Shown piece after piece: positions 15,957 through 24,553 of a DNA stretch of 64,000 nucleotides. This stretch comes from an uncultured Bacteroidia bacterium. GTDB lineage: Bacteria > Bacteroidota > Bacteroidia > Bacteroidales > F082. The translations under genes and the position numbers were made by a program. Below the pieces are notes generated by a model. It ran no database searches, was not told the DNA's origin, and saw nothing but the letters and a program-made list of their open reading frames with translations. The stretch lies in the NCBI GenBank assembly GCA_902801625.1, contig CADCJI010000007.1, forward strand, positions 1 through 64,000, given 5' to 3'. The stretch's first letter is position 1; each line of letters starts with the position of its first letter.

Positions 15957-17867
15957 TCAAATAGATGAAGTGTTCTGAGCTATATCCATTAAGAGAACGG
16001 GAAGCGGTTTTCCGCTGCCAATTATCTTCTGGATTTTACTATCGCGCTCAATAACCGTGTTATAGGCACGTTGCATCAAAGCGGAGACATCGGCATGGGT
16101 TAAGTTGAGCAGATAGAGGCAGCAATAGTCAATATCAATATTGGTAAGTTTTGGGTAAGCCTTCCTGAGACGGAGCGTGAACTGGCTAAAATGACGGTCG
16201 GCAGCCACACGCAAGTCCAGCAACTGCTGCTTATCCAAAGCGTATGATTTATAAATCTCACAATCTATTTTCGATTTGAACTGCCCCTCGTGTACCCGCT
16301 CCATGATGAGGCGACAAATGGGTTCTTCATTAAACGATGAGGCAGTTTCAGTTTTTGCAGCCAAATCATCCAATTGCTTGATTTGGTCTTTCAATTCACG
16401 TACTTCTTGGTTGCTTCGTTTCAGCCGGCCAGATATGGCAGCTTGTTCCATTCGGTGCTGTTGCTCTGACTCTTCAAGTTTTCTATCAGCATCTTCTTGC
16501 TGTTCTTCAAGAAGTTTCTTGTTTTTCAGTTTCACCATAATAAGAATGACTAAAGCAACAATAACAGCTATAGGAACAATAACTAAAATTGTTTTTCTGA
16601 TAGATTTTTCTCTTGCTTTTTCAGCATCGTTTTTCAGTGTTTGATTCGTAAATGACTTGAATAAATCATCAAGTTGTGAAACCAAAGCCTTATTTTGCGC
16701 TTCGGATTTTTTCTTTGAAGCTAAAAACAGCCTGCATTTATCTAGTTTTTCATTATCCCCTATACTATCATATATAATTTGCAAACATTCAGCCGCTGGC
16801 ATCTTAGCTGCTATGTTCTCTTTGACTTCGAATAGAGGTTCTAAATAAAACAAGGCTGAATCATACATCTTTTCTTCAGCAAAAATTGCACCTATGACAA
16901 GATATCGTGATGATCTTTCGTCATCATCATCTGCCTGGACAAGAATTTGCCTTATTGCGTTAAGAGAATTATCCAATCCTAATCCTAACTGATAGTCACC
17001 AAGAGCCTTAGATACAACTAAATCTCTATAACCAAGATTGTCTCCACTAGGCAAGCTTTTAATGGCTTGCTCATAAGAATCCCTCATCTTATCTTTGTTT
17101 CCCAATTTATCATATTGAACTCCCAATCGAGTATAAATATTGGAAATCCCTTGCGGAGAGGTTGGCTCTATTATGCAATAGACAAGGGCTTTCTCATAGC
17201 ATACAATAGAAGATTCCATCATATACTGATCCGAGAACATATCCCCAAGGCGGTTGTAGGTATAAGTCATAAACCTCGCCCTTTTCCCTATCAGTTCCTT
17301 TTCCCCAAAATGGCTTTCCATCACTTCCAAAGCCTTAAGGTATTCTGCACAGGCGGGCACTATGCTGTCGTTTTCGTAATAGCCTACGCCGTTGATGTAG
17401 TGGGCGCGGGCGGTGAGGAAGGAGAGGTTAGGGTTTGGGGTTGGGTTGGAGGCTGTCTTTGAATCCCCCCTGCCCCCCTTAAAAGGGGGAATCTGACGCA
17501 CGAGGCTGTCGAAATAGGTTACCGCCTGCAACAAGGCTGGGCGGTTGGTCTGGGAGTAATCGTTTTTGTACAGCAATTCGGACAACAGAAGGTTGGCGTA
17601 ATGGCGGTTATATTCCGTGGTTGTAGAGACGCAAAATTTTGCATCTCTACAGCAGGTGTCGAAATAGGGTATCAGGCAGGCCAAGGCGCTGTCGGGCTGG
17701 CGCCACATCAGACTGTCGATGGCGGACAATTCGGGGGATGCAATGGTTGTGGGTAGAGACGTGGCGCGCCGCGTCTCTACAAGGTCCGTGTCGTGCCTTT
17801 GGCAGGCACACAACAATGCAAACGTCAGCAGAAACAGTAGCACAATATGTCTGACATTCCGGCACAT
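15957..17867 (-). CDS. TPR-containing membrane regulator (lipoprotein-type N-terminus)
   Basis: A 636-residue protein. N-terminal signal with possible lipobox (FALLCAC), then helical TPR-like repeats (about 40-400), one membrane helix (about 425-447, TILVIVPIAVIVALVILIMV), a long coiled coil (about 448-510) and a C-terminal helical domain with a helix-turn-helix look (SQFTLRLRKAYPKLTNID ... DVSALMQRAYNTVIERD). This is the architecture of Bacteroidales TPR regulators that partner with small secreted proteins. Extracytoplasmic sensing with a cytoplasmic DNA-binding end is inference. Three short palindromic repeats are embedded in frame in the N-terminal third. It begins 24 bases after the GltS-like gene and may be co-transcribed with it. 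Confidence 0.75.
   Translation of the reverse strand: MCRNVRHIVLLFLLTFALLCACQRHDTDLVETRRATSLPTTIASPELSAIDSLMWRQPDSALACLIPYFDTCCRDAKFCVSTTTEYNRHYANLLLSELLYKNDYSQTNRPALLQAVTYFDSLVRQIPPFKGGRGDSKTASNPTPNPNLSFLTARAHYINGVGYYENDSIVPACAEYLKALEVMESHFGEKELIGKRARFMTYTYNRLGDMFSDQYMMESSIVCYEKALVYCIIEPTSPQGISNIYTRLGVQYDKLGNKDKMRDSYEQAIKSLPSGDNLGYRDLVVSKALGDYQLGLGLDNSLNAIRQILVQADDDDERSSRYLVIGAIFAEEKMYDSALFYLEPLFEVKENIAAKMPAAECLQIIYDSIGDNEKLDKCRLFLASKKKSEAQNKALVSQLDDLFKSFTNQTLKNDAEKAREKSIRKTILVIVPIAVIVALVILIMVKLKNKKLLEEQQEDADRKLEESEQQHRMEQAAISGRLKRSNQEVRELKDQIKQLDDLAAKTETASSFNEEPICRLIMERVHEGQFKSKIDCEIYKSYALDKQQLLDLRVAADRHFSQFTLRLRKAYPKLTNIDIDYCCLYLLNLTHADVSALMQRAYNTVIERDSKIQKIIGSGKPLPVLLMDIAQNTSSI
17461..17493. 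repeat. In-frame palindromic repeat (CCCCCTT/AAGGGGG)
   Basis: GATTC-flanked palindrome with a CCCCCCTT..AAGGGGG core inside the TPR regulator gene, adding a PPFKGGRGD-type peptide. Confidence 0.7.
17623..17650. repeat. In-frame palindromic repeat GTAGAGAC...CTCTAC, copy 1
   Basis: 28-bp near-perfect palindrome GTAGAGACGCAAAA/TTTTGCATCTCTAC read through in frame in the TPR regulator gene. Confidence 0.8.
17753..17780. repeat. In-frame palindromic repeat GTAGAGAC...CTCTAC, copy 2
   Basis: 28-bp palindrome with the same arms as copy 1 (GTAGAGACG / CGTCTCTAC) but a different centre, 102 bp away in the same gene. Confidence 0.8.
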
Positions 17868-17891
17868 GCATCTCCCTATTTAAAAACGCCA

Positions 17892-19310
17892 TCATTCCTC
17901 TGCTTTCTTCTTCCGCTTGAAAATCTTCGTCCGTAGCATAAACACCGTCAGCGCGGCCCAGAAGACAACCAAAATGCCCAAAGTGATAAAGGTAGCCTTG
18001 GGGCTCTGCGGGGCATAGCCCACCAAGAGCAGCACAGGGAAGCCTAACACAATGGCCGAGAGAGTTTGCAGCACCAAGTTGTTGGCGGCAGGCGTCTCAA
18101 ACTTCGGGTCGATTTCGCGCAGCAGGATCATGCCGTTGCTGGCCGTACCCGTAAGCATACCGAACATCGAGAAGAAGCCCTCGTACTTGTAATTCGGGTA
18201 AAGATGTTTCGAGATGATCAGCACATAAATGAATGTAACTGCGGCACCCAAGGTGCAGATGATGATGAAGGGCAAGATGAACGACCCAAAATTCTCCAAG
18301 CTGATAGCGGCAGTACCAGCAACAATCATGACATCGAAACAGAAACCGCTGATGCGATTAAGCATATAGTTGTTGATATACTCGCGGCTCATCAGCTTGG
18401 CCTTCTTGAAACGGCCCAAGAGCCACTTGAAGAAGATGCCGAACAGCGTGCCCGTCAGGAAGTTGAAGCCCCAAAGCATGGGTTTCAAGGTATTGGTGCC
18501 GAAGTCGCCTAAATCCATTCCTTGAATCCAACGGGTGAACAGGAAAACGAGGAAATAGACGAACAGCACCATACAAATCTGCACCGAGAGCTTGTCGATG
18601 GACTCAGCATCGGGAATCTCACCCTTGCCTTCATAGTCCTCCAACTTGTTCACCTGCGCCTCGGCAAGCTTCTTTCTCGAAAGCACGCCCTTGCGACGCA
18701 AGATGTTCATATAGATGACGCCCACTACGCTACCCACGATGAAACCTGTGGCAGCGATGGACAAGCCAAAGTCAGCCCCTGAGAAAGGAATGCCTTGTTT
18801 ATCGGCCCAAGTCGTGAAAATCTTTCCGAAGTTCAATGCCTGACCCGGTCCTTGGCCGTAGCCCATGGGCAGCAACAAACCCGCTGCGTAAAACAGCTTT
18901 CCGCCAAGATAGAAAAACAGGATGGATACGATGAGACCCACGATACCTTGAATGACATAAGTGGAGGCCGTCAAAGCACCCGTCTCTATCACCTTCATCG
19001 GCGTGGACTTCGATTCTATCTTGTTGTTTTTCAGCGCCAAGGCTACAAAACCCAAGCCCAAGGCATGATAGGTCACAATTTCCATCACAGGCTTGTTGAT
19101 GAGTTCCTTGCACCCTGGAATCGCCTTAAAGATCAAGAGCAGCAAGCCACCGATCAAAGCCGAGGGTATCAAGCTCTTGCGCAGGAAGGGAATCTTGGTT
19201 CTCAGCACGTTACCAAACAATAAGGCCGTTGCCAAAATGCAGAATTGCACCAGCCAATTCCATGCTACGGGCTGGTCAAAAGTCATCACAGAAGCATCAA
19301 GTAGTGTCAT
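17892..19310 (-). CDS. gltS: Sodium/glutamate symporter-like transporter (ESS family)
   Basis: An integral membrane protein of 472 residues with about a dozen hydrophobic helices in two halves separated by a charged cytoplasmic loop (ILRRKGVLSRKKLAEAQVNK). The family signature region GYGQGPGQALNFG lies in the first half and GMLTGTASNGMILLREIDP mirrors it in the second, as in GltS. Start chosen at 19310 (MTLLDAS) because a -7 box lies at 19337-19344; an ATG at 19364 would be upstream of that promoter. Substrate could be glutamate or another dicarboxylate; Na+ coupling is inferred from family. Confidence 0.85.
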   Translation of the reverse strand: MTLLDASVMTFDQPVAWNWLVQFCILATALLFGNVLRTKIPFLRKSLIPSALIGGLLLLIFKAIPGCKELINKPVMEIVTYHALGLGFVALALKNNKIESKSTPMKVIETGALTASTYVIQGIVGLIVSILFFYLGGKLFYAAGLLLPMGYGQGPGQALNFGKIFTTWADKQGIPFSGADFGLSIAATGFIVGSVVGVIYMNILRRKGVLSRKKLAEAQVNKLEDYEGKGEIPDAESIDKLSVQICMVLFVYFLVFLFTRWIQGMDLGDFGTNTLKPMLWGFNFLTGTLFGIFFKWLLGRFKKAKLMSREYINNYMLNRISGFCFDVMIVAGTAAISLENFGSFILPFIIICTLGAAVTFIYVLIISKHLYPNYKYEGFFSMFGMLTGTASNGMILLREIDPKFETPAANNLVLQTLSAIVLGFPVLLLVGYAPQSPKATFITLGILVVFWAALTVFMLRTKIFKRKKKAEE

Positions 19311-19336
19311 ATCAAATGATTTTATAAAAAACGATT

Positions 19337-19344
19337 CAAAACTA
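19337..19344 (-). promoter_or_regulatory. -7 box TAGTTTTG
   Basis: TAnnTTTG element 26 bases upstream of the chosen gltS-like start; decides that start. Confidence 0.55.
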
Positions 19345-19360
19345 ATTACTACCAACAATT

Positions 19361-19684
19361 TCAATGTCTCAGTCTGACAGCCGTACCCGATGCAGAAACC
19401 ATCAACATTCCACTATTCTCACCAAGGACCTCGTAATCAATATCAATACCAATAACAGCATCCGCGCCCATTTGCATTGCGCGTTCCTGCAATTCATTCA
19501 ATGCCTGTGAACGAGCATTGATCAGTTCTGATTCGTATGAACTCGAACGGCCACCAATAAAGTTTCTAATGCTGGCGCCAAAGTCTTTGATAAAATTCAC
19601 TCCAGCAATCACTTCTCCAAAGACAACGCCTTTATACTCCAGGATGGTACAGCCTTCAATGTTTGGTGTAGTTGTAAGTATCAT
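19361..19684 (-). CDS. ybjQ: YbjQ/UPF0145 family protein
   Basis: A 107-residue protein aligning end to end with E. coli Ybj[21 protein letters not shown], then [11 protein letters not shown], then [16 protein letters not shown] and SGTAVRLR. YbjQ-type proteins form small pentamers; the function is not settled, although they are labelled heavy-metal-binding. Start taken at 19684 by homology; an in-frame ATG at 19708 would leave almost no leader after the -7 box at 19717-19724. Divergent from the chromate transporter pair. Confidence 0.85.
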   Translation of the reverse strand: MILTTTPNIEGCTILEYKGVVFGEVIAGVNFIKDFGASIRNFIGGRSSSYESELINARSQALNELQERAMQMGADAVIGIDIDYEVLGENSGMLMVSASGTAVRLRH

Positions 19685-19716
19685 AATACATTGATTTTGT
19701 TTATCCATTTTGCCTG

Positions 19717-19724
19717 CAAATATA
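19717..19724 (-). promoter_or_regulatory. -7 box TATATTTG of ybjQ
   Basis: TAnnTTTG element 32 bases upstream of the chosen start. Confidence 0.55.
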
Positions 19725-19754
19725 TGTATTTTTTATATGGTGAACAAAATTCCG

Positions 19755-19762
19755 TAATTTTG
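19755..19762 (+). promoter_or_regulatory. -7 box TAATTTTG of the chromate transporter operon
   Basis: TAnnTTTG element only 4 bases before the ATG at 19767, implying a (nearly) leaderless mRNA; 30 bp from the divergent ybjQ box. Confidence 0.6.
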
Positions 19763-19766
19763 CGGC

Positions 19767-20411
19767 ATGAAAAAAGCGTTTGAACTATTCTTCTCTTTCT
19801 TCAAGATCGGGGCCTTCACCCTGGGAGGCGGCTATGCCATGCTCTCGATGGTGGAGAAGGCCGTCGTCGACCAGAAGAAGTGGATTCCCAACGACGAGTT
19901 TTGGGACATGATTGCCGTAGTTCAGTCGCTTCCGGGCGTCTTCGCCGTCAACACGGCCTTGTATGTCGGACATCGTGTGGCCGGCACGAAAGGCGCCTTT
20001 GCCGCCATGCTAGGCGCCATCATCCCGTCCATCACCATCATCCTACTCTTGGCCACGGTCTTTCGCGAGTACCGAGACCAACCCGTGGTGGAGCGCATCT
20101 TCAAGGGCATACGTCCCTGCGTGGTGGCCCTCATCCTTGCCCCTTCCCTGCGCATGATCAAGTCGGCCAAGGTGACCTGGAAGACCGCCATCATCCCCAT
20201 CGCCACGGTGTTCCTCATCTGGTGGTGCAAGATTTCGCCCGCCTACGTCATCCTGACCGCAATTGCGGGAAGCCTCATCTATGCGCTAATTATCAGACAC
20301 AAGACAAGAGACGCGGGGATTAATCCCCCCGACCCCCTTTCAAGGGGGAGTGGCCCCGCGTCTCGTGTCTCGAAGTCCCGAAGTCAAAAAGAAAAGGAGG
20401 CCAAGCCATGA
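19767..20411 (+). CDS. Chromate transporter, N-terminal-type subunit
   Basis: A 214-residue membrane protein of the short, single-domain CHR family (half of a full ChrA). Signature GAFTLGGGYAMLSMVEKAVVD near residue 16, then SLPGVFAVNTALYVGHRVAG and PSITIILLL. The partner half follows with a 4-base overlap. Together the two are expected to form an anion exporter; chromate efflux is known for some members, the natural substrate often is not. The C-terminal ~35 residues are hydrophilic and encoded by an inserted palindromic repeat (20302-20370), absent from typical members. Confidence 0.88.
   Translation: MKKAFELFFSFFKIGAFTLGGGYAMLSMVEKAVVDQKKWIPNDEFWDMIAVVQSLPGVFAVNTALYVGHRVAGTKGAFAAMLGAIIPSITIILLLATVFREYRDQPVVERIFKGIRPCVVALILAPSLRMIKSAKVTWKTAIIPIATVFLIWWCKISPAYVILTAIAGSLIYALIIRHKTRDAGINPPDPLSRGSGPASRVSKSRSQKEKEAKP
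20302..20370. repeat. Nested palindrome at the 3' end of the first chromate transporter gene
   Basis: Outer arms AGACAAGAGACGCGGGG / CCCCGCGTCTCGTGTCT enclose an inner CCCCCTTT/CAAGGGGG pair. The whole is translated in frame as the extra C-terminal tail of the 19767-20411 protein. Confidence 0.8.
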
Positions 20412-20947
20412 TCTACTTGCAATTGCTTTGGGTTTTCGTGAAAATCGGTGTGCTAGGTTTCGGCGGCGGCTATGCCATGCTTTCGCTCATCCAGCATGAG
20501 GTGGTGGACCATTACGCTTGGATGACCACCACCGACTTTGCCGACATGGTGGCCATCTCGCAGATGACACCAGGACCCATCTCCATCAACTTAGCGACTT
20601 ATGTGGGCTATACCACAGCGGGCTTCGGCGGCTCGTTGTTGGCTTCGTTCGCGCTCTGCCTGCCTTCCATCATTATGGTGTACTTCATCTTGAAATTGTT
20701 CATGAGCAAGAAGAACAACGCTTTGATGACCAACACCTTGAAAGGTCTGAAACCTGCTATTGCCGGACTTATCTTCGCCGCAGGTCTCTCCATGATGAAC
20801 ACCCAAAACTTCGTTGATTTCGGTCGCGGACAATACAATATCAGCGTCATCATCTGCGTTTTGGCATTTGTAGCCTCGTATTTCTTCAAGGCGAATCCCA
20901 TACTGCTCATTGTACTATCGGGAATTGTTGGATTTATAGCATATTAG
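20408..20947 (+). CDS. Chromate transporter, C-terminal-type subunit
   Basis: A 179-residue CHR-family half transporter with GVLGFGGGYAMLSLIQHEVVD at the start, ISQMTPGPISINLATYVGY at about residue 50 and five to six membrane helices. Its ATG overlaps the upstream stop (ATGA) and GGAGG lies a few bases upstream, so translation is coupled. The two halves have opposite topology in the family and work as a pair. Confidence 0.9.
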   Translation: MIYLQLLWVFVKIGVLGFGGGYAMLSLIQHEVVDHYAWMTTTDFADMVAISQMTPGPISINLATYVGYTTAGFGGSLLASFALCLPSIIMVYFILKLFMSKKNNALMTNTLKGLKPAIAGLIFAAGLSMMNTQNFVDFGRGQYNISVIICVLAFVASYFFKANPILLIVLSGIVGFIAY

Positions 20948-20950
20948 AAT

Positions 20951-22648
20951 ATGAAATACTCACTTTTCACCATCATTATTCTCCTTTGGGCAAGCACCAC
21001 TTTCGCACAACACGCCCTCACCTATCAAAGCTATGCCAAAGGCGTTGCCGAACAAGACACAACCACCATCCAGGTCATTGAAAACGCGAAATGCCTGAAA
21101 ATCAAAAATGTAGAAAAGTCTACCTCCAATCTCATCCCAGGTTATGCCGAAAGCAGCACTTATGTGGATTATGTCCTTGATTTCGTTTACACCATTTTGG
21201 ACTACGGCGACGGAAAGTTCTACAGTTCCTATTCACTGACCGATAACGATGTGGTTTTCAGCGAGGAAGGTAATGAAAAGTTGTTGGGATACAAATGCAA
21301 AAAATACAAGACCAGCATCAATTCCAACACCATCGAGGTGTGGATGACGGAAAGTCTTGGTTTCGAGGCCACCCCTATGCCTGGTCTCGGCCGACTGAAA
21401 GGCGTGATGGTGCGATGCATGAGAAACGGTTCCTATATCACTGACTTGGATGTAGTTAAAGACCTAGAATTTGGCCTCATCGACTTTATTCCAGAATACA
21501 AAGGCGAACATAAAACCTCGCGCGAATTGAGCCAATTGCGCAAGGACAAGCTCGTCATGCGCATCCCTGTTTTCGAGGACGAGCAAATCCATTTTGCGGA
21601 CTATGCGCCTTTTGATGGTGAAATACCTTACGACACCACCATCCATTTCAGCCACGGCACGCTGATTGTCAAGCGTATGAAGTTGCCGGAATTGCCTGCC
21701 CATTACCAAATCTTTGCCGAAATCCGTCAACGCAGCAACGGTGATGCCTACGACCGCAGCGCCTCCGTCTTCGTCATCCCGACCGAAAAAGCCAAGAGTT
21801 TCAAGGACGGATTGCAACGCTTGGAAGCGTTGCCTACTATGGTCGGCAAGGATGGCAAGGAATACCAAGGCATCAAGGCAGAGCAAGACTACCTGCCGCC
21901 TGTGGAATTGGTGCGTTTCTTCACCTCGTTTGGCGCTGGCCATTTCAACGACAAGGTGCAGATTGATGGTCTGGAATGGACCGAGGAGAATTACTACAAG
22001 ATGGAAGTCAGCAAGTTACGCGACCGTTTGCGGGGCGATGTGCTCATCGGGGCATTCATCGGCAACTACGACAAAGGCGGACACAAGATTTCGCTTGACC
22101 TCCTCGCCTATCCCGGTGAGAACAAATGGAGCAAGAAGCCTTTGAAGCAACACTCCATTCCGCTGTTCAACACCTGCAATGTGCTGGAAATGTCGGGACA
22201 AAACTACGGTCGCTTGTTTGCCACAGACAGCTTGGAAGTCGAATTTGAGCTCCCCGATAGCATCAAGAATGTGCAGCTCCGTTATATCAGCACGGGTCAT
22301 GGTGGTTGGGACAACGGCGATGAGTTCAACCCCAAGGAAAACGCCATTTTCATCGACGGGGTGAAGCTATTCACCCACACGCCTTGGCGCTGCGACTGTG
22401 CCACCTTCCGCGACCAGAACCCTGTTTCGGGCAACTTCTGGAACGGCCTCTCCTCTTCCGACTACTCGCGCTCGGGCTGGTGTCCCGGCACTGCCACCAA
22501 TCCCGTCTATATCGACCTAAGCGGTTTGAAGCCTGGGAAGCATACACTACGCGTCGCCATCCCCCAAGGCAAGGACGAAGGCGAATCGTTCAGCCACTGG
22601 ATGGTTTCGGGGGTGTTGTTATACGAACAAACTAAGGATAACAAGTGA
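20951..22648 (+). CDS. GLPGLI-domain protein fused to a PNGase F-like domain
   Basis: A 565-residue secreted protein: signal peptide (1-19), a GLPGLI-type domain (about 20-180, with GYKCKKYKTS and the IEVWMTESLGF strand), then a two-lobed peptide:N-glycosidase F-like region (about 200-560). The latter shows YISTGHGGWDNGDEF, PWRCDCATFRDQNPVSGNF, DYSRSGWCPGT and GKHTLRVAIPQ, strong PNGase F C-lobe signatures. PNGase F cleaves N-glycans from asparagine of glycoproteins, so host glycan release is the likely role. It follows the chromate genes by 3 bases but is functionally unrelated. Active-site acids should be checked by structure alignment; several acidic residues are present in the expected GDEF block. 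Confidence 0.82.
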   Translation: MKYSLFTIIILLWASTTFAQHALTYQSYAKGVAEQDTTTIQVIENAKCLKIKNVEKSTSNLIPGYAESSTYVDYVLDFVYTILDYGDGKFYSSYSLTDNDVVFSEEGNEKLLGYKCKKYKTSINSNTIEVWMTESLGFEATPMPGLGRLKGVMVRCMRNGSYITDLDVVKDLEFGLIDFIPEYKGEHKTSRELSQLRKDKLVMRIPVFEDEQIHFADYAPFDGEIPYDTTIHFSHGTLIVKRMKLPELPAHYQIFAEIRQRSNGDAYDRSASVFVIPTEKAKSFKDGLQRLEALPTMVGKDGKEYQGIKAEQDYLPPVELVRFFTSFGAGHFNDKVQIDGLEWTEENYYKMEVSKLRDRLRGDVLIGAFIGNYDKGGHKISLDLLAYPGENKWSKKPLKQHSIPLFNTCNVLEMSGQNYGRLFATDSLEVEFELPDSIKNVQLRYISTGHGGWDNGDEFNPKENAIFIDGVKLFTHTPWRCDCATFRDQNPVSGNFWNGLSSSDYSRSGWCPGTATNPVYIDLSGLKPGKHTLRVAIPQGKDEGESFSHWMVSGVLLYEQTKDNK

Positions 22649-22707
22649 GTATTGCAGATTTGAAAAAAATGTGTAGTTATGCAGAGTAAAAACAAAAATA
22701 GAGCATT

Positions 22708-22887
22708 ATGGCACAAGTGGAAATGACAACAGAGCAAGAAGAACAACGGCGTAAAGCCAGAGAAGGGTTCAATGCCATCAGGGCAAAAGCTGAAAAAGGT
22801 GAATTCCCCAATTTGACAATGGAAGAAATTGACACAATTATTGCAGAAGCTCGCGCAGAACGCCACGCAAAAAAGCATATTTCATAA
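22708..22887 (+). CDS. Small antitoxin-like protein
   Basis: A 59-residue acidic/basic helical protein (MAQVEMTTEQEEQRRKAREG ... LTMEEIDTIIAEARAERHAK). The C-terminal EEIDxxIxxARxERxAKK pattern is typical of antitoxins paired with PIN-domain toxins. The following reading frame contains only the tail of a PIN-like toxin, so the pair appears decayed. Its last codons overlap that remnant. Confidence 0.6.
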   Translation: MAQVEMTTEQEEQRRKAREGFNAIRAKAEKGEFPNLTMEEIDTIIAEARAERHAKKHIS

Positions 22888-22988
22888 CTGATAACATAAA
22901 ACACCTTCCCAAGAAGCCCATTGTGGTGACCCCTTCCGAAATGATAATAATTTTAGAAGACAATGGGCTGATTGAAAAAGAAGAATAA
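22875..22988 (+). pseudogene. Remnant of a PIN-type toxin gene (C-terminal end only)
   Basis: An open frame without a start codon translates as AYFITDNIKHLPKKPIVVTP followed by SEMIIILEDNGL and ends at 22988. This resembles the last segment of PIN-family toxins (D-Y-x-V-T-x-N-x-x-H-x-P ... I-V-T-P-x-E-F/M). The upstream two thirds are missing, as if a deletion fused the antitoxin 3' end to the toxin 3' end. Confidence 0.5.
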
Positions 22989-22992
22989 GTGT

Positions 22993-23952
22993 TTATCTCC
23001 TCATCATTCCCAAATCCAAAGTAACCATCGCAGCCAAATCCTCCACTAAAACTACTGCACGGGGCAAGGCGCATACATCATGCCGTCCCTCGATAGCGAT
23101 TTCACACAGCTCCCCTGCCCGATTCACCGTCTGCTGAGGTTTGACAATACTCGGTATCGGTTTGAAAGCCACACGAAACACAACATCATTACCATTGGTG
23201 ACACCTCCTTGTATGCCACCCGAGTGGTTGGTCAATGTGGTGATTTTGCCATCCTTATTAAAAAAGGTGTCATTAGCCTCTGAGCCTTTCATCTTGGCCA
23301 AAGCAAAGCCGTCACCGACCTCAAAGCCCTTCACTGCAGGTAGACTGAACATGGCATGAGCCAAGTCTGCCGAGAATTTGCCGAACATCGGCTCTCCCCA
23401 ACCTGCAGGAACACCCATGATACAGCATTCGACGATGCCGCCCACGGAGTCGCCCTCTTTTCGAGCCTGTTCAGCATTACCCATCTCAGTAACTTTGGCT
23501 ATGATTTGAATACCCTTCTCCCGCAAAATCTGCTTGGCGATGGCACCTGCCACCACGATGGGCAGCGTTGTTCTTGCCGATGCCCTGTCACCACCACGCC
23601 AATCGCGGATACCATACTTCTGCTCATAGGTGAAATCGGCATGCGAAGGACGATATACATCTTTCAAAGCCTCGTAATCCTCTGGTTTGCAATCCTCATT
23701 GCGCACCATAAAAGCAATCGGCGTACCCAAAGTAACGCCATCGAGCAAGCCTGAGAGCCACTCGATTTGGTCTGTTTCTTTGCGTTGTGAAGCTGTTGAA
23801 GACCGCGCTGTCTTGCGCCTAAGCAGTTCACTGTCAATGAAATCAAAATCCAGTTTCATTTGTGAGGGACAACCATCGATGACGCCACCGATGGCTGTGC
23901 CGTGCGACTCGCCGAAGGTGGTGAGTCTGAAGATGTGACCAATGGTATTCAT
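22993..23952 (-). CDS. aroC: Chorismate synthase
   Basis: A 319-residue enzyme making chorismate from EPSP, the last step of the shikimate pathway; needs reduced FMN. Signatures: GESHGTAIGGVIDGCP at residue 15, the RPSHADFTYEQKYGIRDWRGG block at about 110, NHSGGIQGGVTNG (about 245) and the C-terminal GRHDVCALPRAVVLVEDLA. Slightly shorter than the usual ~355 residues, with all signature blocks present. Monocistronic; its -7 box (23957-23964) is only 4 bases from the ATG, so the mRNA is nearly leaderless. Confidence 0.96.
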   Translation of the reverse strand: MNTIGHIFRLTTFGESHGTAIGGVIDGCPSQMKLDFDFIDSELLRRKTARSSTASQRKETDQIEWLSGLLDGVTLGTPIAFMVRNEDCKPEDYEALKDVYRPSHADFTYEQKYGIRDWRGGDRASARTTLPIVVAGAIAKQILREKGIQIIAKVTEMGNAEQARKEGDSVGGIVECCIMGVPAGWGEPMFGKFSADLAHAMFSLPAVKGFEVGDGFALAKMKGSEANDTFFNKDGKITTLTNHSGGIQGGVTNGNDVVFRVAFKPIPSIVKPQQTVNRAGELCEIAIEGRHDVCALPRAVVLVEDLAAMVTLDLGMMRR

Positions 23953-23956
23953 GGGG

Positions 23957-23964
23957 CAAAATTA
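23957..23964 (-). promoter_or_regulatory. -7 box TAATTTTG of aroC
   Basis: TAnnTTTG element 4 bases from the start codon; divergent from the smpB box. Confidence 0.6.
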
Positions 23965-23985
23965 CAAATAATCGACAGAATTTTG

Positions 23986-23993
23986 TATTTTTG
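23986..23993 (+). promoter_or_regulatory. -7 box TATTTTTG of smpB
   Basis: TAnnTTTG element 8 bases upstream of the smpB ATG. Confidence 0.6.
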
Positions 23994-24001
23994 CAGCCGC
24001 A

Positions 24002-24466
24002 ATGGACAAAAAGAGCACTAATAGCAACATCAAGATAAAGAACAAGCGCGCCACGTTCGAGTATTTCCTCGTGGAGACGCTGACGGCAGGCATCGTGCTG
24101 ACGGGGACGGAAATCAAGTCCATCCGTGGCGGCAAGGCAAGTCTGGCGGATTCGTATTGCAGCTTCAAAGGCAATGAATTGTTTGTGATTGGCATGCACA
24201 TCGCCGAATATGCGCAAGGCACCTACAACAACCACGACCCCAAGCGCGACCGCAAGCTGCTGCTCAACGCCCGTGAACTGCGCAAACTGAAAAACAAAGT
24301 GCAGGAAAAGGGCTTCACCATCGTGCCCGTCGTGCTATTTATCAATGAAAACGGCTTGGCAAAGTTAGACATTGCCTTGGCGCGAGGCAAACATTACTAC
24401 GACAAGCGCGAATCCTTGAAAACCAAGGACTCAAAGCGTGAGTTGGAAAGAATGGATAGATATTAG
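24002..24466 (+). CDS. smpB: SsrA-binding protein
   Basis: A 154-residue protein that binds tmRNA and delivers it to stalled ribosomes in trans-translation. Signatures: [39 protein letters not shown], the [20 protein letters not shown] loop (residues about 75-95), and a basic C-terminal tail [18 protein letters not shown] that becomes helical in the mRNA channel. The ssrA gene itself is not in this window. Confidence 0.96.
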   Translation: MDKKSTNSNIKIKNKRATFEYFLVETLTAGIVLTGTEIKSIRGGKASLADSYCSFKGNELFVIGMHIAEYAQGTYNNHDPKRDRKLLLNARELRKLKNKVQEKGFTIVPVVLFINENGLAKLDIALARGKHYYDKRESLKTKDSKRELERMDRY

Positions 24467-24553
24467 TTTTCAGTTATCAGTTATTCAATTGTACTGTTAT
24501 TCTGTTTTGGGAAATACAAACAGAACAACTACGAATCAGGTACTGCCAACTGA

